From NCBI GenBank assembly GCA_950054395.1, contig CATLOZ010000007.1, positions 1 to 37,704 of the forward strand: 37,704 nucleotides of DNA. Reading direction: 5' to 3'. The notes beneath the pieces are model-generated. The model did not search any database and was not told where the DNA came from. It was given only the letters and a program-made list of their open reading frames with translations. Every line of letters starts with the position of its first letter. Position 1 is the stretch's first letter. The stretch comes from an uncultured Chloroflexota bacterium. GTDB lineage: Bacteria; Chloroflexota; Dehalococcoidia; Lucifugimonadales; GCA-002694895. Positions 26,666-35,622 of the stretch are shown in pieces. The position numbers and the translations under genes were made by a program.

Positions 26666-27961
26666 ATGATAAAAACTGTTATAGGGATAATTCTAATATT
26701 TTCAACTTGTTTTGGTTGTCAGCTAATATTAGAAGATAATAAAACTTTCGATTATGATTTGTATAATTTAAGTTTTGGAATATTTGATTTTGGATTTTAC
26801 GAAGTACCTCAGTCTTTAGATGTGAATCAAAATTGTGATATATATGTTAGTGGCACTACTAGTAAAATGCATGATCCCACAGATTATTTATTATTAAAAT
26901 TTAAATCTGATGGAAAATTAGATAATGCATTTGGTAATAATGGCCATATGATGTTCGATATTGATGCAGGTATAGATGAAGGTAATCAAATACTTTTGTC
27001 TAATGATAATAAAATCATAATAGGCGGCAGATCGAATCACGGAGCAGATCTAGGGACAGTATTATTTGATTATTCACTTGCAAAATTTAATGATAGCGGG
27101 GTTTTGGACAAGTCATTTGGAGGAGAAGGGAAAGTGATTACAGATTTTGGTTATAGGGATGATGCTATAAATAAATTAATTCAAAATGATGAAAAAACTT
27201 TTTATGCTATTGGCAGGGCTAGTAATGGCAAAGATGATGATTTTGCTGTTGCGAGGTATGATTATGATGGTAATTTAGATTATTCTTTTAATAGTATTGG
27301 GAGAATATGGATTGATTTTGGAATGAGTGACGATGTTGCTTACACAGCAGAAAAAACTGACGAAGGAGATATAATTATCGGAGGTTCCAGTAATTCTGGG
27401 GCCACTCCTAAAGTTGCTTTCGCAAAAATAAAATCAAATGGGGAATTAGACACTTCATTTGGAGATAACGGATTAAAAGTCTGGAAATTTAGTCCTCCCG
27501 GACTTATATATGATTTAGATATTAATGGTAATGATGTTTATGCAGCTGGTTTTATTGATAATTTAGAAACTTTTAATATATTGGTTACCAAATTTGATCT
27601 TGATGGGGAAATTGATAAGAATTTTGGTAAAAATGGTACGAAAATTTTTTCAGAATTTAATGCAGATTCAATAGCAACCAGTATTAATATCATTAATGAT
27701 AAACAGATACTTTTAGCAGGAACAATTAAAAATACAAAAAATGAGGATGCCGCTTTAATAATGATAGATAATAAGGCAAATTTAGATCTATCCTTTGGAA
27801 ATCAAGGAGTGTATAAATTTGATGCAGGTAAAAACGAAATATTTACTGATATGAAAATGGTGAATGATAATTTGTATGTAATTGGACTGCATTGGGATGA
27901 AGATGAAGGGGACGTTATATTATTTAGAATGTATAAACAGAATGCAAATTCATGTAATTAA
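26666..27961 (+). CDS. secreted delta-60 repeat protein
   Basis: A 431-residue exported protein. The N-terminus has a hydrophobic signal (about 3-18) ending STCFGC, a possible but not ideal lipobox with Cys18. The mature part carries six copies of the delta-60 motif (LDxSFGxxG), with the motif Asp at residues 86, 148, 205, 262, 317 and 374, a period of 55-62. Each unit also contains a strand pattern such as IIIGGRSN or IYVSGTTS, as expected for a beta-propeller-like fold. Delta-60 proteins are usually extracellular and of unknown role. It stands alone, 51 bases from the start of the divergent membrane gene, with a weak AAGAGA before ATG. Nothing suggests an enzyme active site. Confidence 0.85.
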   Translation: MIKTVIGIILIFSTCFGCQLILEDNKTFDYDLYNLSFGIFDFGFYEVPQSLDVNQNCDIYVSGTTSKMHDPTDYLLLKFKSDGKLDNAFGNNGHMMFDIDAGIDEGNQILLSNDNKIIIGGRSNHGADLGTVLFDYSLAKFNDSGVLDKSFGGEGKVITDFGYRDDAINKLIQNDEKTFYAIGRASNGKDDDFAVARYDYDGNLDYSFNSIGRIWIDFGMSDDVAYTAEKTDEGDIIIGGSSNSGATPKVAFAKIKSNGELDTSFGDNGLKVWKFSPPGLIYDLDINGNDVYAAGFIDNLETFNILVTKFDLDGEIDKNFGKNGTKIFSEFNADSIATSINIINDKQILLAGTIKNTKNEDAALIMIDNKANLDLSFGNQGVYKFDAGKNEIFTDMKMVNDNLYVIGLHWDEDEGDVILFRMYKQNANSCN

Positions 27962-28044
27962 GTGTTTGAAAAATAAAAAAAATACTTTATTTGTACACTA
28001 TTGTCCAAAATAACTTATTAAAGCCTAAAGAAATAGAATATAAG

Positions 28045-28073
28045 TTGACAATATAACCTAACACTTGTAAATT
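28045..28073 (+). promoter_or_regulatory. importer-2 promoter and long leader
   Basis: A perfect TTGACA (28045-28050), a 17-base spacer, TAAATT (28068-28073). The leader to the ATG at 28206 would be about 125 bases, unusually long for this window. It includes a possible hairpin GGTCT (28162-28166)/AGACC (28182-28186) shortly before AGGAGG. I recognise no riboswitch class. A promoter nearer the gene is also possible. Confidence 0.5.
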
Positions 28074-28205
28074 AATAACTACAAATTTTTTGAAGTGTGG
28101 GAGTCTGACAGGATTTTCTGCTATTCTTTTTATTTGAATATTAATAATAATTTAGAAACAAGGTCTAGGAAGTCTATTCTGAGACCAATTAGTTAGGAGG
28201 TTCGA

Positions 28206-29978
28206 ATGAAATATTTCAAACTTTTACCTTTAGCTCTTGTTTTTGCTTTTGTTTTTGCATGTTCTAGTGAAACTGCAACTTCTACAGCAGCGGCACCTGC
28301 GGCGCCTCAAGCGCCTGAGGCACCAAAAGCTGCAGCAGCTACAACATACGCAGCTAAAGCACAAGTACAACCTGTTAAACCAACAGGTGGTTCTCCATTG
28401 CCTTCTGTAAGCCCAATACAGCCAATTGCCCCTACACCTGGTTCTGTTGTTAAAGCTAAGGCACAGACCGGCGTAAAGAAAGGTGGTATTTTAATCTGGG
28501 CATTAGAAGCACCAGTAAAAGCTATTGATCCAGTATGGACAACTGCGACTGTTACTTGGAGAAGTTCACAGATGGTATATGATAGCCTGCAAAGGTTAGA
28601 TACTAAGTATCAATACCAGAACAATGGTTTTACATCATGGGAGCAATCAACAGATGGCCTGACATGGACTTTTAAACTTCGTGATAACATGAAGTTCCAT
28701 GATGGATCACCGGTTACTGCTACAGATATACAGCAATCAACATTTAGATGGGCTGATAGAATTACAGCTGGTATACAGATGTTTAAGAGATCTGTAGAAG
28801 GCAACTTCTCTGAAAAGAGTTTAACCGTAGTAGATGCTACAACATTTACATTAAATCTTAAAGAACCGTATCCTGCATTATCAATGGGATTCTCTGAAGC
28901 TCCATTTATAATGAAAGCAGCTGTAGCGAAAGGTACAGATGCACACTCCCGTGTATCACAGGATGGATATGAAGGAAGTACTTATTTTGCATCTGGTCCT
29001 TATGTACTTAAGAAATGGGTACCTGGATACAGATTTGAATATGAGGCACACCAGGGTTGGGTAGGTAAGGTTCCTGAAGGTGAAGCCCCATGGGTTGACG
29101 GAGTTAACGTAGTTGAGGTTCCTGATAAAACCACATTACTTGCTGGTTTGAAAACAGGTAAAATCGACTATGCTACATCAGGAGCATCCGAACAGTATCC
29201 AGATTTAGCAGCAGATCCTAACATGAGAATGTTAGTTGCAGCTCCTGGTACTCCGATTCTTTTGTTAAATCACACTAAATCCCCTTTCAAATATCTTAAC
29301 GCTAGAAGATCCATACAGGCAGCACAAGATGCTGAAAAATTAATGGCTGTGCACGGACCAAAAGAATTATGGTCTGTATGTGCCGCTATTTTCCTTTGTG
29401 GAACACCTGGTGAAAGTGACGCTAATGCAGCTCTGTATAACCAGAAAAATTTAACTCTTGCTCAAGAGTATAGAGATAAATTTGTAGCGGAATCCGGATG
29501 GGATTTAGCTTCAGATACAATTGAAATGGTAAGTAACACTTCCTATCAGTCACACAGAGACAGATCTTTGATTAATATAGCAAGGATCAAGGAAATTGGT
29601 TTTAAAATCAATATGACAATGACTGACTGGGCAACTGCTGTTACAATCAGACAGAATAAAGATGCTTGGGATATATTCCACACTGGTTGTTGTGGTGTTC
29701 CAACTAACAACCCAGTTATGAACTGGTACTTAAGCCCTAAGACATATGGATGGCATACAAACCAGACTATTATTGACTTACAGGCTCAGTATACTAAAGA
29801 AACAACCGATGCCGGCAGAAAGAAAGTTCTTGATGCTGTGCAGGAATCTTACTATGATCAGGTAACTCATATTTCACCAGGTCAGAGTAATGTATACCAT
29901 GTATGGAGAGCTACAACTAAAGGCCCTCATGATTATGCGATTTCAACTCGTTTAACAAATACATGGATGGACAAATAA
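28206..29978 (+). CDS. ABC peptide-type substrate-binding lipoprotein (SBP family 5), importer 2
   Basis: Second family-5 binding lipoprotein, 590 residues. The signal ends FVFAC with lipidated Cys19, followed by a long low-complexity Ala/Pro/Lys linker (about 25-90). The folded part starts KKGGILIWALEAPVKAIDPVW, then GLTWTFKLRDNMKFHDGSPVTATDI, YFASGPYVLKKW, and LLAGLKTGKIDYA, all normal for the family. The ATG is preceded by AGGAGG. Codon use is visibly richer in G and C than that of the flanking genes, as in importer 1, suggesting strong expression. It shares general layout with the importer-1 protein but the two diverge widely, so they should bind different ligands. A terminator follows the gene. 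The ligand is unknown. Confidence 0.92.
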   Translation: MKYFKLLPLALVFAFVFACSSETATSTAAAPAAPQAPEAPKAAAATTYAAKAQVQPVKPTGGSPLPSVSPIQPIAPTPGSVVKAKAQTGVKKGGILIWALEAPVKAIDPVWTTATVTWRSSQMVYDSLQRLDTKYQYQNNGFTSWEQSTDGLTWTFKLRDNMKFHDGSPVTATDIQQSTFRWADRITAGIQMFKRSVEGNFSEKSLTVVDATTFTLNLKEPYPALSMGFSEAPFIMKAAVAKGTDAHSRVSQDGYEGSTYFASGPYVLKKWVPGYRFEYEAHQGWVGKVPEGEAPWVDGVNVVEVPDKTTLLAGLKTGKIDYATSGASEQYPDLAADPNMRMLVAAPGTPILLLNHTKSPFKYLNARRSIQAAQDAEKLMAVHGPKELWSVCAAIFLCGTPGESDANAALYNQKNLTLAQEYRDKFVAESGWDLASDTIEMVSNTSYQSHRDRSLINIARIKEIGFKINMTMTDWATAVTIRQNKDAWDIFHTGCCGVPTNNPVMNWYLSPKTYGWHTNQTIIDLQAQYTKETTDAGRKKVLDAVQESYYDQVTHISPGQSNVYHVWRATTKGPHDYAISTRLTNTWMDK

Positions 29979-30015
29979 AAAATATCGAATAGATATTTAA
30001 TATAGGTCAAAATTT

Positions 30016-30052
30016 AAAAGCCGCCGATGAGTTAAAAATCGGCGGCTTTTTT
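30016..30052 (+). terminator. intrinsic terminator after importer-2 binding protein
   Basis: AAAAGCCGCCGAT (30016-30028) pairs perfectly with ATCGGCGGCTTTT (30038-30050) around a 9-base loop, followed by Ts to 30052. The GC-rich core is striking in this AT-rich DNA. It sits 38 bases past the lipoprotein stop and about 70 before the permease ATG. Confidence 0.9.
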
Positions 30053-30120
30053 ACATAAAAAATGTTGATTATTTATGTCATACATATATAATATTTACAC
30101 TACTAATTTTCAAATATAAA

Positions 30121-31068
30121 ATGCAAAGATATATATTAAAAAGATTACTTGCAGCTTTACCCACAATGGCAATCGTTGGTGTAGTAGTATTCTCAATTAT
30201 TCACCTCGCTCCTGGTGACCCTGCAGCTATTATGGCTGGAGAAGATGCAGATTATGAACAGGTTGAGGCAATGCGTGAAGCTATGGGTCTTTTGGATCCT
30301 ATCCCAGTGCAGTTTTGGAATTTTGTTTCTGGTGTTGCTGTAGGCGATTTTGGTGAATCTATTTTTTCTGGACATAAAGTTTCAAAACTGATGTTGGACA
30401 GAGTAGAACCAACTTTGTCATTAGCATTAATAAGCCTGACAATATCTATTCTAATATCTATACCGGCAGGAGTATTAGCTGCGTGGAAAATGAATTCAAT
30501 ATTTGATCGAATTGTTATGATTTTGGCTTTGACTGGTTATGCTGTTCCTTATTTTGCATTAGGGTATGTTATGATCATCCTTTTTGCTGTTAAATTACCA
30601 TTGTTCCCCGCGGGTGGCTATGTGTATATGAGTGAAGATTTTGGGCAATATATTTATCATTTGCTCCTTCCTTCTTTTGTTTTAGGATTCGCAGGTTCAG
30701 CTTTAATAACAAGAATGACCCGAGCTACAATGCTTGAGGTTCTTAAAGAAGATTATGTTAGAACTGCCAGAGCAAAAGGATTAGGGGAAACAGTAGTATT
30801 GTTAAGACATGCTTTTAAAAATGCTGCAAATCCAGTAATTACAGTTATTGGTTTCAGTATAGCCGGATTTATAAGTGGTGTTGTTATAACTGAAACTGTA
30901 TTTGCGATACCTGGTATGGGAAGATTAATTGTAGAAGCAATTTCGCAAAGAGATTTTCAGATTATTCAAAGTACTATTCTAATTGTGGCTATGATTTACG
31001 TGATGGTTAATTTAATTATTGATATTTGCTATGTATTTGTAGATCCAAGGATAAGGTACGATAGTTAA
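30121..31068 (+). CDS. peptide-type ABC importer permease, DppB-like (importer 2)
   Basis: First membrane subunit of importer 2, 315 residues with six predicted helices. The N-terminus MQRYILKRLLAALPTMAIVG and IIHLAPGDPAAIMAG are classic for the DppB/OppB group. The EAA loop reads EDYVRTARAKGLGETVVLLRHAFKNA, and the end is FVDPRIRYDS. It starts with ATG at 30121 in an AT-rich spot without a clear Shine-Dalgarno. Its stop overlaps the start of the next gene as TAATG, so the two permeases are translationally coupled. Expression depends on readthrough of the terminator at 30016-30052 or on a promoter in the 70-base gap. Confidence 0.93.
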   Translation: MQRYILKRLLAALPTMAIVGVVVFSIIHLAPGDPAAIMAGEDADYEQVEAMREAMGLLDPIPVQFWNFVSGVAVGDFGESIFSGHKVSKLMLDRVEPTLSLALISLTISILISIPAGVLAAWKMNSIFDRIVMILALTGYAVPYFALGYVMIILFAVKLPLFPAGGYVYMSEDFGQYIYHLLLPSFVLGFAGSALITRMTRATMLEVLKEDYVRTARAKGLGETVVLLRHAFKNAANPVITVIGFSIAGFISGVVITETVFAIPGMGRLIVEAISQRDFQIIQSTILIVAMIYVMVNLIIDICYVFVDPRIRYDS

Positions 31069-31991
31069 TGAGCACAAAATCAGAATCACAGGATATTCAA
31101 TTTCAGGGGTTACGACCTAAAATTCCTACATATATAGCTATGGCAAATGCTCTATGGAGAAATCCAAATATGCTTATAGGTTTAATTATAATTTTGTTAG
31201 TTGCAATTGTGGCTCTTCTTGCACCTTTGTTAATAGCACTTGATATATTAGAAGATCCATTTATTTATGATCCATTAAATCGATTATTACCCCCTGGTAG
31301 ATCTGAAGAAGGTAAATTTTACCTTTTCGGGACTGGCCCTCTTGGCAGAGATATATTCTCTATTGTGATTTATGGTTCCAGAGTTTCACTTTTTGTTGGA
31401 TTATCTGTAGCGATAATTTCAGCAATAACAGGATCATTTATAGGAATTGTTGCAGGATACTTCTCAAGAGTCGATGATATTATAATGCGATTTATGGATG
31501 GTATTATGGCTATACCAGGAATTTTGTTAGCGATTGTTTTAATGGCTATACTAGGACCAAGAATAGAAAATGTAATTTTTGCTTTGACTGTAGTTGATTC
31601 ACCAAGAACATCTAGAATAGTTAGATCTGTCGTATTAACAATCAAAGAATCGCAGTATGTTGATGCAGCTCGTGCTTTTGGAGCAACTAATTCAAGAATT
31701 TTAATGAGGCATATAGCACCAAATACCTTTGCACCTGTAATTGTCCAGGCAACATTTTTGTTTGCATCTGCTATTTTGGCTGAAGCAAGCTTGAGTTTCT
31801 TAGGCGCAGGTGTTCCGCCAGATATTCCCACATGGGGCAATATTATTGGTGAGGGGAGAATTTACTTTATAAGTAATTCTAATATTGTCATACTGCCTTC
31901 AATTGGCTTGTTCCTCTTAGCATTGGCTATTAATATGTTTGGAGACGGATTACGTGATAGTCTTGATCCAAAATTAAGAGGTAAAATTTAA
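31068..31991 (+). CDS. peptide-type ABC importer permease, DppC-like (importer 2)
   Basis: Second membrane subunit, 307 residues. A hydrophilic N-terminus (about 1-30) precedes the first helix. Family segments are YLFGTGPLGRDIFSIVIYGSRVSLFVG near 83-108, the EAA loop SQYVDAARAFGATNSRILMRHIAPNTF, LAEASLSFLGAGVP, and the ending FGDGLRDSLDPKLRG. Start and previous stop share one base. No ATPase gene follows; the next gene, an M19 dipeptidase, is convergent, and only 13 bases separate the two stop codons. Together with importer 1 this makes two importers in the window without their motors. Confidence 0.93.
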   Translation: MSTKSESQDIQFQGLRPKIPTYIAMANALWRNPNMLIGLIIILLVAIVALLAPLLIALDILEDPFIYDPLNRLLPPGRSEEGKFYLFGTGPLGRDIFSIVIYGSRVSLFVGLSVAIISAITGSFIGIVAGYFSRVDDIIMRFMDGIMAIPGILLAIVLMAILGPRIENVIFALTVVDSPRTSRIVRSVVLTIKESQYVDAARAFGATNSRILMRHIAPNTFAPVIVQATFLFASAILAEASLSFLGAGVPPDIPTWGNIIGEGRIYFISNSNIVILPSIGLFLLALAINMFGDGLRDSLDPKLRGKI

Positions 31992-32004
31992 TACTAATAT
32001 ATAG

Positions 32005-33249
32005 TTATTTACCTATATTAGCTTCCATTACTCTCATGGTATTTAAGCCGAGTATTTTTTGTATATCTCCATCAGCATAACCTCTTTGCATTAATTCTTC
32101 AGTAATGCTAGGAAATTTGGTACAATCCTCAAGGCCTACAGGCCCATTTGCAATTCCATCAAAATCTGAACCCAGTCCAACATGATCAATACCTGCAACT
32201 TTAACCATATGATCTATATGATCTACAGTATCTGAAAGTGTAGCTTGTTCTAAATCACTGATAATCACCCTGAATCTTTTTTGAATCTTTATTGATTCTA
32301 TTTGTATATATTCCTGGGATTTATCAAAATGTCCGCTTGGTGATCTTCTTCCCATTCTTTCAAGATCTTCTATTTCTTCCCACATCTGATTCCTGAGGTT
32401 TTCGGATTCCACACGTAATCTTTCACTTACAAATGGAGGGCAGAAATTAACACATACTACGCCACCATTTGTAGCAACAGCTTTAAGCATGTTATCTTTC
32501 ATATTACGAGGATGTTTACATATCTCCCAGGAAGATGAATGTGATGCCATCAATGGCTTATTAACCACTTCTATAGTATCCCAGAATGTTTTATCTGACA
32601 CATGGGATACATCTACCACCATTCCAAGTTTATTCATCTCTTTTACAACCTCAACACCAAAAAGACTTAATCCATTATTTTTAGCAGCATCAGTTGAGCT
32701 GTCAGCCCAGTTATTTGTATTGAAGTGAGTTAAAGTAATATATCTTACTCCAAGATCCCAGTATTGTCTTAATATCGCTAAATTATCATTTATTGCATGA
32801 CCACCTTCAATGCAGGGAACTACTGCATGTTTCCCTTGTTTAACCATATTTCTGCAGTCTTCAGCTGTCAGAGCAAGACCAAGCTGCTCAGGATGCATTT
32901 TTTCAAATCTTTTAAGTGCATCAATTAATACAAGTGATCTGTCAACAGTTTCCTTTTTAGCAATATATCCTGAAAAAACAAAACATGACCACCACTGTAC
33001 TCCAAGACCTCCTTCAAATATTCTTGGCAAATCAAGATGCCCGTCTTCTAATCGTTTAGATATATCAACTCCCTGATCTTCAATGGGATAATGTTCTCTA
33101 GCTTTATCGGGGTCATCATGTATTCCATGAGTATTATTAGGAGGATCTATCATTCTGCTGATTGTATCCGCATGAGTATCAACTACTATTGAATTAAAGT
33201 GTAATTTTCTTGCTTTATCCTTAATGTCTTGTTCTTGTTTGTTAGCCAT
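32005..33249 (-). CDS. M19 family (renal-type) dipeptidase
   Basis: Zinc dipeptidase of the amidohydrolase fold that splits dipeptides, including ones with D-residues at the C-terminal side in some members. The 414 residues fit the family. Metal-site motifs are HAD (His26, Asp28) in VVDTHADT, the bridging Glu in PCIEGGHAI, a His in VDVSHVSDKTFWD, a His in ASHSSSWEICKHPRN, and the late Asp in VGLGSDFDGI. No signal peptide is seen, so it probably acts in the cytoplasm on imported peptides. The ATG follows AAGGA. It lies 27 bases after the molybdenum hydroxylase gene in the same direction and ends tail to tail with importer 2. M19 enzymes also act on other amides, so a cyclic or modified substrate is possible. 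Confidence 0.92.
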   Translation of the reverse strand: MANKQEQDIKDKARKLHFNSIVVDTHADTISRMIDPPNNTHGIHDDPDKAREHYPIEDQGVDISKRLEDGHLDLPRIFEGGLGVQWWSCFVFSGYIAKKETVDRSLVLIDALKRFEKMHPEQLGLALTAEDCRNMVKQGKHAVVPCIEGGHAINDNLAILRQYWDLGVRYITLTHFNTNNWADSSTDAAKNNGLSLFGVEVVKEMNKLGMVVDVSHVSDKTFWDTIEVVNKPLMASHSSSWEICKHPRNMKDNMLKAVATNGGVVCVNFCPPFVSERLRVESENLRNQMWEEIEDLERMGRRSPSGHFDKSQEYIQIESIKIQKRFRVIISDLEQATLSDTVDHIDHMVKVAGIDHVGLGSDFDGIANGPVGLEDCTKFPSITEELMQRGYADGDIQKILGLNTMRVMEANIGK

Positions 33250-33276
33250 CTCAATTCCTTTAATATAATTTAATAA

Positions 33277-35526
33277 TTATAACTTTCCATTAATAGTTCT
33301 TATTATAGCCTCAGGATTAATTGGTAAATCATATATCCTTTTACCTATTGCATTATATACAGCATGTGAAATTGCTCCTAAAGGTGGAACAATATTTGAT
33401 TCACCAACACCTTTTACACCAAAAGGATGATTTGGATTAAAAACTTCAATAATCACAGGATCAATCATCGGTAAATCTAATGAAGTAGGCATTCTATAAT
33501 CTAAAAAAGTGTTATTCTTCATCTGGCCATCTAACATAAAATATTCTTCATTAATTGCCCATCCTATCCCCTGAGTTGTTCCACCCTGAATTTGTCCTTC
33601 CACATAAGCTCTGTGAATAGCTTTTCCAACATCTTGAAACGCTGTAACTTTCAAAATTTCTACTTTACCTGTTTCAGGATCAACTTTAACATCTACTATA
33701 TTTGCAGCATATGATCCTTCTTGTCCTCCTGGATTAATATGTGATTTGCCAGTTATCGGACCTCCAGTATCTCCCAATAATGCTGCAATTTCATTTAAAG
33801 TCATTTTTAATTCCGGGTCATTTTTATGGTATAAAACTCCTTCTTTATAATCTACATTTTCATCTTCAGTATCCCATATTATCGCAGCTCTTTTTATTAA
33901 TTGTGTTTTTATATCTTTAGCAGTATGATAAGCTGCCATTCCAGTTTTAAATGCTACTCCACTACCTCCTGTGTTAGAAGTGTATCCTATAGTATCAGTA
34001 TCTCCTATTTGAGGTAAAACATTTTCTACATCCACTTCTAAAACTTCTGCAAATTGTTGAGCAATAGCTGTTCTACTACCTCCAATATCAACAGAACCCT
34101 CAGTCAAAGAAAATTTACCATCAGGCAAAATATTAGCTATTACACTTGAAATACCTGAATTATTTCTACAAAAACCCATAGAAATACCTCTTCCTACATA
34201 ATCCCCTTTAGGTAGGGGCATAGAGTAATGAGGGTGATTTCTAATATTTTCCATAACATCTATAGCACCTATGTTTCCATTTATCACACCATCTGATCTT
34301 CGTGCACCCTTCTTTGCCACATTTCTAATTCTCAATTCTACTGGATCAATTCCCAAACTATCGGCTATTTCATTTATTAAGGTTTCCGTTGCAAACATAG
34401 CTATTGGAGCACCAGGGGCTCTATATGCAGTAGTCTTAGGTTTATTAGTCACAATATCATAGCCATCTATCTGTACATGTTGAATATCATAAGATGCAAA
34501 TACAGCTGAAGCTGCTCCACTAACTGGTGATCCTGGAAATGCACCTGCTTCTAACAAAATTTGTGCTTTTGCAGCAGTAATAATACCTTGTGAATTATAT
34601 CCAATTGTTATTTTTTGATAGCTTCCTGATGTTGGGCCTGTTGCCTCTAAAACTTCAGATCTAGACATAGTCATTTTAACTGGATTTCCAGATTTTTTTG
34701 ATAATATAGCAGCCAAAGGTTCCAAATAAGCTGACAATTTTCCACCAAATCCACCGCCTATTTCCATTGGTATAACAGTAATATTAGAAGCTGAAATACC
34801 CAGAACCTGTGCAACTGAATCTCTAATTCCAAAATGCCCTTGACTACTACACCATATTGTCAATCTATCATTTGGTCTCCACCAAGCTGTTCCATTAGTC
34901 GGTTCAATATACCCCTGATGTACAGTTTTTGTTCTAAATTCTCGCTCAATGATTAATTCTGATTTTTTTAATTCATCATCAGCATTACCTAATTTGTAAA
35001 CTTCAATAGTTCCAATATTTGTACCTTTATTATTTCTATCTAAGATATCATCTGATTTCTTCCAATTTTCATGCAAAACATCTGCTCCATCTTTTATAGC
35101 ATCTTCAACATTTGTTACAGAATTAAGAATTTCATACTCAATATCAACTAAATCTAACAATTCTTCAGCATCATCTACAGATTTTGCAGCAACAGCTAAT
35201 ATAGGATGACCTTTATATAAAACTTTATCTGAGGCTAGCACATTAGAGATCCTAACTTGCCCATACATAGGTTCCTTAGTTGTCTCAGGAGATTTAGCAA
35301 GATCTTTTGATGTCACAACAGATTTACAATTCGGATGTTTCGAAACTTTATCAATATTGATAGATTTAATTCTGGCATGTGCATGGGGACTTCTTAAAAC
35401 TTTACCATATAACATCCCTGGTAAATTCATATCAGCTCCATATAAAGCACGTCCTGTAACTTTATCATTGCCATCATGGCGTATTGGTGATTTGCCTATC
35501 ACTTTAAACTTTTTATCTTTAAACAT
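33277..35526 (-). CDS. xanthine dehydrogenase family molybdenum-binding large subunit
   Basis: Large catalytic subunit (749 residues) of a molybdenum hydroxylase, which hydroxylates aldehydes, purines or other heterocycles with water as oxygen source. It opens with GKSPIRHDGNDKVTGRALYGADM and LRSPHAHARI (the a/b hammerhead domain, about 1-130). The cofactor-binding part has IGGGFGGK near 240-247, the active-site loop AYRAPGAP (367-374), and the base-acting Glu709 in KGVGESNIVPP. The loop differs from AYxCSFR of true CO dehydrogenase and from AYRGAGR of the form II group, so CO oxidation is not expected. The small iron-sulfur and the FAD subunits, normally adjacent, are missing from the window. 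AAGGAG precedes the ATG. The dipeptidase follows. The substrate is unknown. Confidence 0.92.
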   Translation of the reverse strand: MFKDKKFKVIGKSPIRHDGNDKVTGRALYGADMNLPGMLYGKVLRSPHAHARIKSINIDKVSKHPNCKSVVTSKDLAKSPETTKEPMYGQVRISNVLASDKVLYKGHPILAVAAKSVDDAEELLDLVDIEYEILNSVTNVEDAIKDGADVLHENWKKSDDILDRNNKGTNIGTIEVYKLGNADDELKKSELIIEREFRTKTVHQGYIEPTNGTAWWRPNDRLTIWCSSQGHFGIRDSVAQVLGISASNITVIPMEIGGGFGGKLSAYLEPLAAILSKKSGNPVKMTMSRSEVLEATGPTSGSYQKITIGYNSQGIITAAKAQILLEAGAFPGSPVSGAASAVFASYDIQHVQIDGYDIVTNKPKTTAYRAPGAPIAMFATETLINEIADSLGIDPVELRIRNVAKKGARRSDGVINGNIGAIDVMENIRNHPHYSMPLPKGDYVGRGISMGFCRNNSGISSVIANILPDGKFSLTEGSVDIGGSRTAIAQQFAEVLEVDVENVLPQIGDTDTIGYTSNTGGSGVAFKTGMAAYHTAKDIKTQLIKRAAIIWDTEDENVDYKEGVLYHKNDPELKMTLNEIAALLGDTGGPITGKSHINPGGQEGSYAANIVDVKVDPETGKVEILKVTAFQDVGKAIHRAYVEGQIQGGTTQGIGWAINEEYFMLDGQMKNNTFLDYRMPTSLDLPMIDPVIIEVFNPNHPFGVKGVGESNIVPPLGAISHAVYNAIGKRIYDLPINPEAIIRTINGKL

Positions 35527-35622
35527 TAAAAGGTCTCCTTATTCTAAATACATATTATAATTCTATTGGATAAGAAAATAATCATTCAAGACAATATTCC
35601 TCAATTTATTGAAATGTATAAG

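Noticed and set aside
31370-31840. 156-codon minus-strand open frame inside the second DppC-like gene
   Set aside because: It is fully antisense to a clearly conserved permease, with no Shine-Dalgarno and no recognisable domain.
33277-35526. CO dehydrogenase large subunit (CoxL)
   Set aside because: The active-site loop is AYRAPGAP, not AYxCSFR, and coxM/coxS are absent from the window.
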